64,000 nucleotides of DNA from Elmis aenea (GCA_947652605.1 OX393577.1:30197466-30261465), one strand, 5' to 3'. Shown: positions 10,535 to 20,589, counted from the stretch's first letter. The notes: generated by a model from the letters alone, not told the origin. Numbers and translations are program-made.

Positions 10535-11092
10535 TTTTTGAAAGCTTGATTAATTATGAAACTTGTTTTTCTTCCTTAGTTTTTACCGTATAACTTACCG
10601 TTTTTGAGTAAAAAATAAAATAAGTAAACATAAACCATCAAATATTCCAATAGAAAACGATCCCTTTTGGTGGTTACCATGGTTTTTATGTTCATGTTGG
10701 GTAGAATCGACGGGCGTTGTCCCCTCTTAACTTCAAAATAAATTACACCCGTGAATTCTACTCAATATGAACATAAACCAACCATGGCGAGCACCATAAA
10801 GGTCAACTCACACCGGCGCGATTTCGAAGAGGGCGCGGCGCGGTCGCGGTCACGATAATTAGTAACCTGGTTACGTAAGTAAGTAAACATGGTTACCAAT
10901 TATCGTGACCGCGACCGCGCCGCGCCCGCTTCGAAATCGCGCCGGTGTGTGTGGACCTTAATGAATCGTTTTATATTGGAATATTTGATGGTTCATGTTT
11001 ATTCATTTTATTTTTTACTCAAAAGGTAAGTTTTACGAGAAAAGTTAAAGAATAAAAAAAGTTTCTAAATAAATCAAGCTTTCAAACGAGAA
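10535..11092. mobile_element. Long-arm foldback element, interrupted in one arm
   Basis: The left arm (10535-10714) and right arm (10748-10799 plus 10962-11092) are reverse complements. Paired blocks include ccatcaaatattccaata with tattggaatatttgatgg, and tttatgttcatgttgggtag with ctactcaatatgaacataaa. The right arm is continuous only after the 10800-10958 insertion is removed. The spacer is about 33 bp. No coding capacity. Confidence 0.85.
10800..10958. mobile_element. Foldback MITE, PIF/Harbinger-like, TSD TAA
   Basis: Near-perfect hairpin with arms of about 70 bp. The ends AGGTCAACTCACACCGGCGC and AGGTCCACACACACCGGCGC pair as inverted repeats and are flanked by TAA at 10797-10799 and 10959-10961. 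It is strikingly G+C- and CpG-rich (gggcgcggcgcggtcgcgg), unlike its surroundings. The 3-bp TWA duplication suggests PIF/Harbinger. Confidence 0.85.
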
Positions 11093-11406
11093 AATTAAAG
11101 TATGTATATAAGACCTCTGGGACACCTTTTTTTATAAAGGGTAACTGCAAAACTGCCACTAGGTAGGACCTACTAAATTGTATTTACTTAAACGCAAAAC
11201 GTGCACTTTTGTATTTGTAAGCAAAGTTTTTGGAGTGTGCAAAAATGTTTACTAAATAATTTTTATGCAAAATAATTTTACATAGTTAATTTCATAATAA
11301 CATGCCACAAATACAAGCATTATTAACAAACTGTAGTATTCAAGTCTCGCTGATTAAAACTAACAATATTAAGAGTATAAAATGAAGGTACATATTGTAT
11401 TTTTAC

Positions 11407-12706
11407 CTTAACGTCTTTAAAGTTGGTCACGGCATCTGTGGTAAACGTAGTATTTCCAGGTGAAGGTTTGTTTTTGACACTTGGAAAAATTATACCACCT
11501 TTCCTTTTTTCGGGCCTCTTTTCAGTGGTGCTGGTAACTGTTTGTGAAGAAGACGTCTGGGTGGTGCTACTTTGATTATTTGTAGTAGATGATTGAGTGA
11601 TTGTAGTTGGTGGCGGTAGTGTCGTATACGGAACAGGGAGTGTTGTTTCAGTTGGCGAGGTATATTCATCAACGTTGTATCGACTAGGGTCGTATTCGAC
11701 TAAACGATCTATCGTTGGATCTAGCAGTAGCTCTGCTGGAACGGGTCGTTGCGCTCCGTCTTCTTGTTTTTTGAGGCGTTTTTCGACCATATCCAAATTA
11801 GCAATGATTTTGTTGGTTTTAACTCGCAAATCGTTGTGGATCTCTCCTATTGCTCTTTCTTGTCGCTGTGTTTGAGTTAACAGTTCGTCGGATTTAGGTA
11901 CTAGATCATCAACGGAACTCTTTGTTCCTACAACAACATCCCAAACCTCATCCATTTTTTCCGAAACTGTTATTATTGGTTTCATTTGTTTCACCAAGAC
12001 ATCAAGTTTGCTGCTTCGTATTAAAACGGGCTGGGGAGTTGTAGTTGATGTTTTATTGCGATATATTCTTGCTTGTGTTTCCGTGAACTCTTCAGGTTCT
12101 ACAATAGCCTCGTGTACTTCTGTCATCATTTTTACGACCTTTCCTAAATTTTCGGAAACCAAATTTATGTGGAACTGTAGTTTCTTATCAACACTATTGG
12201 TTGCTGTTCTTAGTTGGTCCAATTCTTTTGTGACGTGGTTCATTACTTCCGAATTTAACGCTTTTGTTATTTCCACCACGTTCATACTAATTGGTTTCTT
12301 TTCACTGGCTTCGGCGTTTATATCTTCTCCTGGCAAGTAGTTGTTGTCCAGTTGATTTTTTAATACGTTTAATTTGTTGTCAATATCGCTTACTTTTTGG
12401 TCTAAAGAAACCAGTCGGTTATTAAGATTATTTGTCTCGGTATTAATAGCTCCATTAGTAGATTTGGATGCATCGTTTGGGGAAAAAATGTGTGAATTGC
12501 CGGTCGCACTGAAGAGCTTTAAATCTAGATGTCCCAGTTTAGAGATTACTGATTCCGTTTTGTCAATATTGTCGTTTACTCGAGAGTCCAAACCTTCCAC
12601 TCTTCTCATGAGGTGTTCCACAGCTTTGTCTAAATTTTCTATCCTTGTTAGCTTTGATTCTAATGTTGATATTATGGCTTCGAAGACCGTAAATAGGTAT
12701 TGCTCT
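11407..12706 (-). CDS. Fibrinogen-related domain protein, coiled-coil stalk exon
   Basis: This 1300-bp exon codes for 433 residues. It opens after the acceptor ttttgttacag with REQYLFTVFEAIISTLESKL, earlier than the first internal Met. About 290 residues are heptad-rich and charged, with repeated L/I/V spacing (TRIENLDKAVEHLMRRVEGL; VDKKLQFHINLVSENLGKVV), and predict an oligomerising coiled coil. A Thr/Ser/Pro-rich linker follows (TTLPVPYTTLPPPTTITQSS and on), likely O-glycosylated. The exon ends FKDVK at a phase-0 donor (AAG|GTAAAA). Coiled-coil stalk plus linker plus C-terminal fibrinogen domain is the layout of Scabrous and of angiopoietin-like proteins; I cannot tell which family member it is. 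The first coding exon, expected to hold a signal peptide or membrane anchor, must end with two bases of a codon and was not located to the right. Confidence 0.85.
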
Positions 12707-14393
12707 CTGTAACAAAATAATCGTTTTAGTCACACGCTAACAAGCGCAAAATAATAAATGATGTTAGTATTTTCTAGCGCTGCTCTTAAAATAAATAAAT
12801 ATAAATCTTTACCAGTAAAACATATGTTTCTTGTCGCTTACAAGTAAATTCATGAAAGGAAATATAAATTCCATATTCTTATAAATTAATATTAATTGAC
12901 CGGATTAGAGAATTATAGTAATATTTCAACAGTAATTTATGATATCAACTGATTTCTCGCGAACGGAATATAACTGGACAATTTATAATACTTAATATGA
13001 AAAGTACCTTACATATGTTCTTGTAAATTGTGGTCAATACTTATTAAAAGGGAAAATGAAATAATTTCCAAGGGTTGCAGTCACTTAAAATATTCACTAG
13101 TGAAAATCTGCAAATAATATTTCGTTGCTAATTTAAATCGCTTTATCGTTAATATTACTTACTACTACATTAAATAAATAGCAATAGAAATTAAATATTA
13201 CTTGTTTTTGATTGCCCGGTCTTAAACAAATTTAATTACTTATGCTTTATTTTTGTGATTTTTTTTTAATTATTAAGTGTTTTATAAACCAAAAGTTCTC
13301 TAAACTTAACAATAATTTCGATGAAGTTTCAAAGACGTTTTACATCTAAAATTGTAATATAAATATATTAATAGGAGTACTATTGAAGAACGCTGTAGCG
13401 TTTCATGCAACTATTTGACGCGACCTTAAAACACTCCGGAGTGTACCAAAAAGGTTATTCAAATAATTATTTTAAATGCAATTGGACAACATCTTCATTA
13501 CTGCTAATTTTTAAAGGTTATTTATACTATAATTCCAACTCGAATTCGTTTTTGTACAGAGAAAAGACGTTAAAAGACTTAGGTAAGTGTTTCGCAGTAA
13601 AGTTATTTATTTGATTTGTTGGTTATTGCAATTATGTTGATTCACTCAATATTTAATATGGCAAAACAAAACACGACTTACTATCGAGCTAAATAGCCTA
13701 CTGGGATAGTAGTCCTTGTTATTGATACCTGAGCGAATGGTATTGTTCCGCAATCGACGCTTTTAAATTACATAATACACAATCGACCGATTGACATGTT
13801 CCGAAATGAATAATGTTTTGCCGAGTTTCATTGCCGCCGCAAATACAGCACGTGCTTTTTCAATGTTCTTTATTTTTTCGACGTACCACTTACTACTGAG
13901 CGCAGATGAAATTTAAAGGACGTACGAATAATAAAAACGAACTCTGTTTATATTGGTAGAGTTATTAAATCGATGTTTTTTATTAATTTGTTTTCTATGC
14001 GATCAATTTGCCTCACAATTTTGTTATAATTTATGGCAACTAGATATAAAGAAAAAAAAAGGCTAAACAAAACAGTGGTGTTATTAAGTTCATATTTTAC
14101 CAAAAAGCATTTGTTTAATATTTAATGTTTAATGTTAAACTTTTTAGCTATAATTGCTTCAAATTTGTTTTGTTTCAGACTTTAAAAGTCTTATAATATT
14201 GAAAACATATTATTCAAAAATAAGAAAAAATACATTTTTAAGAGCCATGTTTTTAAGTTTTAAATTAGCGATAAAAAAGTCAAAAAATCAAGTTGTATGT
14301 CACTTAATTATTATAATTAAACACCTTATGTTTTTATGGCATGATTAATTAATATAAAACAGATTTGCGTAACATAGTCTTAGTACTTTTCTG
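12707..14393. other. Upstream of the stalk exon; no clear exon
   Basis: Mostly A+T-rich sequence in the 5' direction of the minus-strand gene. The first coding exon may lie here but none has a convincing start and phase. The only coding-like patch is 13763-13912. A strong consensus donor on the minus strand (ATA|GTAAGT) lies near 13684, as would be expected of a 5' untranslated exon. Confidence 0.4.
13763..13912 (-). other. Coding-like open patch, possible 5' exon
   Basis: The minus strand is open for 49 codons, with runs KWYVEKIKNIEKARAVFAAA and KLGKTLFISEHVNRSIV before TAA. It is richer in G+C than its surroundings, with codons such as GCG and CGG. It lies about 1.1 kb upstream of the stalk exon on the same strand, so it may be part of a 5' exon of that gene. 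A plus-strand 28-codon frame overlaps it. Unrecognised and uncertain. Confidence 0.25.
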
Positions 14394-14623
14394 CAGGGAC
14401 TAAAAACGAAAAAAATTCCGTTCGTTTATGTTCGGAACGAAAACGAAATATATCGTTTTCGTTCTTTTCGTTCTAGCAGAAAAAATTCTTTTTTCTTTTT
14501 CGTGAACCGAAATAATAACGCTTAAAACCGGTTTTACAATATTTTTTGTCGTCAAAAAATCAAGTCACCACAACCCTCTATAAATACGATAACAATATTT
14601 GCGTCTCAACTAAAATATAAACG

Positions 14624-14698
14624 ATGACGACGGAGTTTGATGCTCATGGAGAGCATATTTTAGACTGGCGAACTATCGCCAATTTACCAAATCGTTAA
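14624..14698 (+). CDS. Small ORF inside the outer hAT element
   Basis: A 24-codon frame, MTTEFDAHGEHILDWRTIAN followed by LPNR and TAA, near the left end of the element. Its codon choice looks more coding-like than the surroundings. It may be the remnant of the first exon of the parent transposase. No homology is recognised. Confidence 0.2.
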   Translation: MTTEFDAHGEHILDWRTIANLPNR

Positions 14699-15209
14699 AC
14701 ACATTAACATTTAACCATTTTATTAAGTTTAATACCCGTAAGGTGCAAAAACACAACGTGATTAGGTTAAATTAGGCACACGATCTTTATCTAAAAATAT
14801 GAAAATATAGCAAGTGCTGTTTTAAATTTTTGTTTTAGTACTAAAAATCTATGCATTTGAATTAAATAAGATCCTGCTGTAATTATTTAAAAAGACAAAA
14901 GAATGAATTCAAGTGGATAATTTACTAAATGTTAAAAATAAAAAAGATATTTAAAAAAAACTTATATTAACTTGAAATATACTTTAACTTTATAGTTTGG
15001 ACATACCATACAATATACATTTTCACATTCCATTAAATCTTACTAGCAACACATCTTCCAATAAATCTTCTTTTACATTAGTCCTTTTCGAAGTAAGAAT
15101 AAATTTTACTATTATTATGTCTAAACGCAAATAAAACATACACATTGATAATATATATCCAATCAAGTGTATATTCTATATTGATGATCTAAAAAAGTAA
15201 ATTAGAAAT

Positions 15210-15696
15210 CAGGGCTCGAAACCGAAAAAAATGTTGGTTAACGGTTAACCGAAATCGAGAACTTTATTTTTATAACGGTTTTTGGTTAAAAACCGGTTTT
15301 ATTCGTAAAAAACCGGTTTAGTGTAAAAAACCGATTTAAATTATAAACCGGTTAAATTAACCGGTTTTTAAAATTATTTAGATCAGGAATGCAAAGTATG
15401 AAAAGATATTATTTATTTATAATTTTATAATAAATGTACAATCAAGAGTTTAGTAGGTAATGACTTTTGGTAAACTAATCGCATTTACCTACTACAGATT
15501 TTGTATTTTTCATCGTAATTTTTATTAAAAAAAGATGTTAAAAAAAACGGTTTTTTATTATTTTGGTTAAAGGTTACCGTTTTTTTTTGCCTTTAAAAAT
15601 AACGGTTTCGGTTTCGGTTAAAAATCACTTTTTCTGACAAAAAATAACGGTTAACCGGTTTTTTAAACCGGTTTAAAAAACCGGTTTCATGCCCTG
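15210..15696. mobile_element. hAT MITE (CAGGGCTCGAAACC family), TSD TTAGAAAT
   Basis: The ends CAGGGCTCGAAACCG and (inverted) CAGGGCATGAAACCGG are flanked by exact 8-bp duplications TTAGAAAT at 15202-15209 and 15697-15704. The body has many aaccggtt words. Same family as 57580-58038, which lies in the opposite orientation. Confidence 0.93.
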
Positions 15697-15776
15697 TTAG
15701 AAATAGAGAATATCTGTACCGTTAATTGTGTTACACGAAATTGCAAGTATAAACAATAAAGTTGTTAATACATATT
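15595..15776. repeat. Left copy of the 182-bp LINE target duplication
   Basis: Identical by eye to 17700-17881. It covers the last ~100 bp of the 15210-15696 MITE, its right TSD and ~72 bp of flank. The first five A bases may instead belong to the element tail. Confidence 0.9.
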
Positions 15777-16034
15777 ATAAATATAATAATACATACATAT
15801 AATAAAAATTTAGAGAATCGAAGCTAATCTAATAATACATTTAAAAATAGTTGTGAAAGTGAAGGGGTTTTGAAATTAGTTTTTAAAAGACATATTTAAC
15901 ATCATTAATAATAAAAGATTAAACGTACGTGTAAGTGTAAGGGAAACGCTGAGTGCGCGAAACGTAGGCAATTGACCCTAGTGCAGCGCGTCAACTATAA
16001 GTGAACGATCTAATAGTGAGTAAGTGAGTGATAA

Positions 16035-16844
16035 ATGGACAAATTTTTTGGAAAAAAGGACGACAGGAAAAGAGAGAGAGAAGACAAAAACAAAGAAGGA
16101 ACAGAGGCATTTCGGAAAAGTAAATTAGTTATTAGGTCCCCGGATCAATCAAAGCAAAAGATAACAGCAACACTGCACATCTTTAATAATCAAGAGAGAG
16201 CAGTTATAAAACCGGACATTAATATGGAGGAGGTAAAAACTATGTTTGAGGCCATTAGGAAGGAGATGAGAGACGGTTTTAATGAGTGCAATGAAAAAAT
16301 AAGGAAACTTACCGAAAAAATGATAGAGAGAGAAGAAAAATGGGAAGAGGAAAAACAGGGCATGCAAAAGAGAATTAAAAGATTAGAAGACAGACTGGAA
16401 GCACAAGAAAAAGAAAGGAAAAGAAACAACATAGTACTTAAAGGTATAAATATACAGCAAGAAAAACTTGAAGAAGGAGTGCAAGAATTCATTTGGAAGG
16501 AGATTGGAGTAAAAGTTGATGTGACTGAATCGTATAAAGTGGGAAAAATCCCGGGGCAACAAGTCATAATAGCTAAACTGGATAACGGAAGGCAAAAGCT
16601 AGAGGTAATGAAAAACAAAAGTAAAATGAAAGGGAAAAAAATGTACATAGACAATGACCTTACGGTCATGGAGCGGGAAATACAAGGAAAAATTATAGAA
16701 AAAGCAAAAGAGGCCAGTAAGCAGGGCCACAAGATAAGAATTGGATATAAAAAACTTTATGTCGACAACGAACTATATATATGGGACGGAGTGGAACAGA
16801 AATTGGCAAAAAGGAAAAACAAACACTCAGATTCAAAAAACTAA
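16035..16844 (+). CDS. LINE ORF1 protein (RNA-binding chaperone-like)
   Basis: A 269-residue uninterrupted frame starting MDKFFGKKDDRKREREDKNK. Residues ~65-130 are a highly charged coiled coil (EEREEKWEEEKQ, RIKRLEDRLEAQEKERKRNN). Then comes a globular part with NNIVLKGINIQQEKLEEGV and MYIDNDLTVMEREIQGKI. The layout and the RNNIV(L/I)(K/R)G start of the globular part match ORF1 proteins of L1-like and insect LINEs, which coat element RNA. The ATG is the first in the element and follows stop codons in frame. It overlaps the ORF2 frame by 64 bp. The antisense frames over it are shadows. Confidence 0.82.
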   Translation: MDKFFGKKDDRKREREDKNKEGTEAFRKSKLVIRSPDQSKQKITATLHIFNNQERAVIKPDINMEEVKTMFEAIRKEMRDGFNECNEKIRKLTEKMIEREEKWEEEKQGMQKRIKRLEDRLEAQEKERKRNNIVLKGINIQQEKLEEGVQEFIWKEIGVKVDVTESYKVGKIPGQQVIIAKLDNGRQKLEVMKNKSKMKGKKMYIDNDLTVMEREIQGKIIEKAKEASKQGHKIRIGYKKLYVDNELYIWDGVEQKLAKRKNKHSDSKN

Positions 16845-17347
16845 CAAGCAAGTTTAAAGATGGGGTAATCTGGAATTCCCACTTGAGTACCCCAAACGGA
16901 AACATTGGGAATATAAATGACAATGAGCAACGGAAATGGACAGTAAATATAGGAACATGGAATACAAGAAGCATTCAAGGTAAAGAAGTAGAATTAGTAG
17001 AGGAATTTGACAATAGAAAATTAGTAATATTAGGATTAACGGAAACGAAGAAAAAAGGGAAAGGAATAGTAAAACTCGACAAAGGACATATATTAATACA
17101 TAGTGGAGTAAAAGAAACGGAATTTGCTAAAGCTGGGGTAGCCTGCGTAGTAAGTAAACAATGGAGTGAAAAAGTTAAAAAATGGAAAGGGATATCAGAA
17201 AGAGTATTGATGGTAGAACTACAAATTACAAATAAAGAATTGATAGGGGTGATAGTGGCATATGGACCGAATGAGAATGCGGCAGAAGAGGATAAAGATA
17301 TATTTTATAGACAACTACAAGAAACAGTGGAGAGGGATGTAGACTGA
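16781..17347 (+). CDS. LINE ORF2, N-terminal endonuclease (truncated)
   Basis: A 188-codon frame overlapping the end of ORF1 in another frame. From about residue 53 it reads as an apurinic-like endonuclease: NIGTWNTRSIQGKEVELVEE, VILGLTETKK (with the catalytic Glu of the Q/T-E-T motif), AGVACVVSKQW, and LIGVIVAYGPNENA, the counterpart of the Y-A-P-T motif. It stops at ETVERDVD just where the family usually continues towards the GDFN motif. The catalytic His/Asp half and the reverse transcriptase are deleted, so no activity is expected. Confidence 0.8.
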   Translation: MGRSGTEIGKKEKQTLRFKKLTSKFKDGVIWNSHLSTPNGNIGNINDNEQRKWTVNIGTWNTRSIQGKEVELVEEFDNRKLVILGLTETKKKGKGIVKLDKGHILIHSGVKETEFAKAGVACVVSKQWSEKVKKWKGISERVLMVELQITNKELIGVIVAYGPNENAAEEDKDIFYRQLQETVERDVD

Positions 17348-17637
17348 TCGATAAAATCAGTAACGAAAAAATCCGAAATAAACTTGGAGTAACAGATATT
17401 AAGAAAAAGATGGAGACGAATCAATTACGATGGCTGGGGCATTTACTACGCATGCCAGAAAGTAGATACGCGAAAATAGGATGGAAAATGCAGATAGAGG
17501 GGAAAAGAACTAGAGGAAGGCCAAGAATAAAATGGGAAAAAGAAGTGAGGAAGAGACTAGAAGGAAAAGGAGTCAGCTGGAAAGATGTGCCACAATTAGC
17601 CAACGATAGGAAGGAGTGGAGAAAGATAATACAGTAA
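17341..17637 (+). pseudogene. LINE ORF2, C-terminal remnant
   Basis: In a different frame from the endonuclease, the sequence continues RLIDKISNEKIRNKLGV, then NQLRWLGHLLRMPESRYAKI, TRGRPRIKWEKEVRKRLEG and WKDVPQLANDRKEWRKIIQ before TAA. This is the standard C-terminal tail of insect LINE reverse transcriptases (RWLGHxxRM, RGRPRxxW). The join near 17335-17341 marks an internal deletion, probably over 2 kb against a full ORF2, that removed the catalytic reverse transcriptase. Confidence 0.8.
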
Positions 17638-17699
17638 CAGAAAAGCAACCTCGACACCGAAAGGTACAAGAGGAAACGATTAAGAAGAAGAAGAAGAAG

Positions 17700-17881
17700 A
17701 AAAATAACGGTTTCGGTTTCGGTTAAAAATCACTTTTTCTGACAAAAAATAACGGTTAACCGGTTTTTTAAACCGGTTTAAAAAACCGGTTTCATGCCCT
17801 GTTAGAAATAGAGAATATCTGTACCGTTAATTGTGTTACACGAAATTGCAAGTATAAACAATAAAGTTGTTAATACATATT
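17700..17881. repeat. Right copy of the 182-bp LINE target duplication
   Basis: Identical by eye to 15595-15776, with a constant offset of 2105 bases. It begins right after the (AAG)n tail of the LINE and ends at taatacatatt before cacgtaaat, which is the original continuation of the outer hAT element. Confidence 0.9.
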
Positions 17882-18014
17882 CACGTAAATATATGGAGAA
17901 AAGTGAAGCTCACTTATTTCAAGTGAGATTTTTTACTGTCTCGTGGAGTCTCCCCACCCCCAGCACAGAAGGTAAATTCGCGTTTGTGTTTAACAAATAA
18001 AATTGAAATAGCGA

Positions 18015-18082
18015 CAAAACCGGTTAAAACCGGTTAAAACCGGTTAAAACCGGTTAAAACCGGTTAAAACCGGTTAAAACCG
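18015..18082. repeat. 10-bp tandem array, unit cggttaaaac
   Basis: Six or more perfect units within the right part of the outer hAT element. Its aaccggtt core also appears once near the left end of the element (14525-14540). Subterminal motif arrays like this often bind the transposase in hAT elements. Confidence 0.9.
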
Positions 18083-18205
18083 TTTTGGAAAACATTTATT
18101 TCGTTTTCGTTCTTGAACGAAAAATAATAATTTCGTTTTCGTTCTTAAAAAAAATTCGGTTAATTTCGTTTAACGTTTTCGTTTTCGTTCAGTTCTCAGT
18201 CCCTG

Positions 18206-20581
18206 CTTTCGTGGCAGTTTCTGTAGTACGCTCCAAAAATGTAAAGACTAAAGACAGCTAATTTTGTCTACTTTCATGATTAACCCTTAAAGCACATGCC
18301 CGTGTCCAACACGGACGGACCTATCAAGCGAAATAAAACTTTTAACGCCCCTATCAGATACGATCTAGTAGAAATATAATATGTTTAAAAGATTAAGCTA
18401 GTGTACCGTTTGTGACGATAGCGGTACTATTATAAAAAGTAATTAATTAATTAGCACTTATTATGCAGTCAAACCTGTTCAGGTAAACGTGTCTCCATAA
18501 GTTCCGCACTAATTTTTGCAGCCCCCTCCTAACCTAACCCCACGCCACTAAAAAAATAAAAAATATGTTACACCATACCTTCTACCTATTACTTTTCTGT
18601 AAAAAGAAGTCGATCACTTTCAACTACCAAATTGTTAGGGGTTAATAACGAAACAACATTGCTCTTTTAAGAACGTATACAAATAGTTTGTTACGATCCA
18701 CAGCATTTTTATTTTTATTTTATTTGTTTCTATTTAACTTATTTCTATTTTATACCACTTTCAGTGATCCCATCAAACCAATTAAACAAAATCTTTTTAA
18801 AGTCTGTAAAAAACTGTACATATTTTGCAGATACACTTTAATTGTTTTTTGAATCAATAAGTTTAAAGAAAAAATTAAGTTAATATTAAACGTGTAAGTG
18901 AATTTGTCGATTGTCTATTGACAGGATGTATTTTTTAAAAAATTGTTTATGATTAAAATCCGTTACTTTTATTCGATTAAATACAAAACAAAATAAAAAC
19001 TGTTTTTAATCAGTTGTATTTATTGAAATGCATTTTAATAATTTTTGCGACAATCTGTACAGTGTACAGCATTGAACCAGACAAAGTTTGAGGATGTCTG
19101 ATTTAATATAATATTGCAGATTTTTTCATAGCATAATGTTATTTGTTGAGATAACTCAATGAAATTGATTTGAAAAAGTATTATGTCATGAATTAACAAA
19201 TTACGTTTGTATCTGTATAGGTAATGCAATATATTACGCGTATCTGATAATTTCTGTAACACTACACTCATTACTTAAGTTTATGATTAAAGAGATATTC
19301 TTTGGGTGAGTAATACCTATCGATGGCAAGGCGGCAATTAAAATATGGATGGTATATCATTACAAGGTTTAATAATTGTTTTCCTCTTGATAAAAGAACA
19401 ATTGAAAATAATAGTTTTAATTCTAGACTACTTAACGATTGTTGATCGAAGATTACTGCAGTTTTATAACAATTGAAGGTCTTTAGTTAGATAATCATCA
19501 CCCACTCATTAAAATCAGTCATTGAATTAAACATTTTTATGACATGATATTTTCATTAATAAATAATTATTTGAATTTTGGTATGAAGCGAGTTTTTCGT
19601 GAAATGTTTGAAATACGTTTATTTTAACAAAAAATAGTAACACATCAAGAAATTTAAGTTTTAAGTCAATTTTTGTTGCGTTTGAAAGTGAAACCAAATT
19701 AATTTTTGAATAAACTATTCAAGCTATGATTAATAAAAATAATATTAGTTTTATCTGCAGTCGGAATTAATTTTTCGAGAACATATGTAAAATTAAGTAT
19801 TCTGTCAAAATTGTATACTTATACAAAAATATTTTATTGATAAATGTATGTTTTCTGAATACATGTTAGTAATTAGCGATACTTTCAAAAATTTATAAAA
19901 ATACACACATTTATTGTATATAAACATATGTTTATGGTTTAAATATTTGCAGTAATTTATTATCTGAAACTTACATACATTCTGCGATACATTTGACCAG
20001 ATTATTAATTTTTACATCCAAGTTATAAAGAGGTGTTAATTTTGAAAGTTTATTCATATTTAAAACTTCTTCGATAATACATGTCCATGTCGGTCAAATG
20101 ACTGTAAGCATTTGCTTAATAACGGATATGGATTGTTTTGTATAAAATTCTGCAACTTTTACGTTTTCACACTTGAAAGGCAGATTTTTGTCTTATAACA
20201 TTTTGATTATAAGACGCCAATGAGTAAACTACAGAAAAATAGACACGGATAAATGAAATAAGAAGATCATTAAACTTTATTTTCAAAGAGCGTCAACTCC
20301 AATTTTTTTGCGCGCTGTTTTAGCTAATCACCGTAACGCTACTGTTGGGTTAGTATTTTTTATTTTATTTATATATTGGCAATACTTATTGGCCTAATAA
20401 AACCAGTAGTGTGTTAAACATGGGTGGTATTTTTAGATTCGACAACATGAGGTTTTGCACAAGTGTGTGTAAATTAACGACATAATATTCAAATTAGGAC
20501 AAAATATGTGTTTTAATGGCAAAAACTGTAAATGAACAGCTAAATGTGAAATTGTAGTTATGTTACAAGTTTGCAGAAGTA
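18206..20581. other. A+T-rich stretch, nothing recognised
   Basis: No exon or transposon end that I can support. A short inverted word (CGTGT/ACACG) lies near 18302-18318. The 78-codon minus frame at 19035-19271 has no protein-like character. Confidence 0.4.
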
Positions 20582-20589
20582 CGTTAGAG

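Larger units (their letters stand above)
1958..11406. other. Large transposon-filled intron of the fibrinogen-domain gene
   Basis: This is the 9.4 kb intron between the stalk exon and the domain-start exon, inferred from matching phase-0 junctions. It holds a perfect palindrome, a Helitron-like piece, a decayed foldback, a hAT MITE, a mariner remnant and a double foldback, listed separately. Near 2870-3170 are decayed transposon ends (ataccctgtacc at 3118, caaccctgta at 3151). From 9480 to 10200 is unclassified repeat-like sequence rich in tttttt and cggtt-like words. The remaining stretches (1958-2870, 4420-5590, 6010-7130, 7890-8510, 11100-11400) are A+T-rich with nothing recognisable. Confidence 0.6.
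15777..17699 (+). mobile_element. Non-LTR retrotransposon, internally deleted, recent
   Basis: A plus-oriented LINE of 1923 bp: a 5' untranslated region of about 258 bp, an intact ORF1, the start of the ORF2 endonuclease, an internal deletion of the whole central reverse transcriptase, the ORF2 C-terminus, a short 3' UTR and an (AAG)n tail. It is bounded by a 182-bp exact direct repeat. Clade is uncertain; the C-terminal tail (RWLGHLLRM, RGRPRIKW) is of the type seen in RTE/CR1-like insect elements. The intact ORF1 and identical flanks indicate a recent copy, mobilised by another element's reverse transcriptase. Confidence 0.88.
14394..18205. mobile_element. Outer hAT MITE carrying nested insertions
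   Basis: The left end CAGGGACTAAAAACG and right end (inverted) CAGGGACTGAGAACTG form hAT-type termini. They are flanked by CTTTTCTG (14386-14393) and CTTTCGTG (18206-18213), an 8-bp duplication now matching at 6 of 8 bases. The subterminal parts are built of aacgaaaacg words. Once the inner MITE, the LINE and the LINE's duplicated target are removed, the element is only about 1.2 kb. The eroded target duplication makes it the oldest layer of the nest. Confidence 0.75.

Noticed and set aside
11490..12712. Plus- and minus-strand frames overlapping the stalk exon
   Set aside because: Shadows of the well-supported minus-strand exon; no splice sites or recognisable protein.
15210..15776. Segmental duplication as the source of the 182-bp repeat
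   Set aside because: The repeat abuts exactly the LINE 5' end and its (AAG)n tail, and the outer hAT continues after the right copy. Target-site duplication is the simpler explanation, though still unproven.
16149..17669. Several long minus-strand open frames (up to 180 codons) across the LINE
   Set aside because: They are antisense shadows of ORF1 and ORF2, whose A-rich coding strand leaves few stops on the complement. Their products are Phe/Ser/Leu-rich with no family features.
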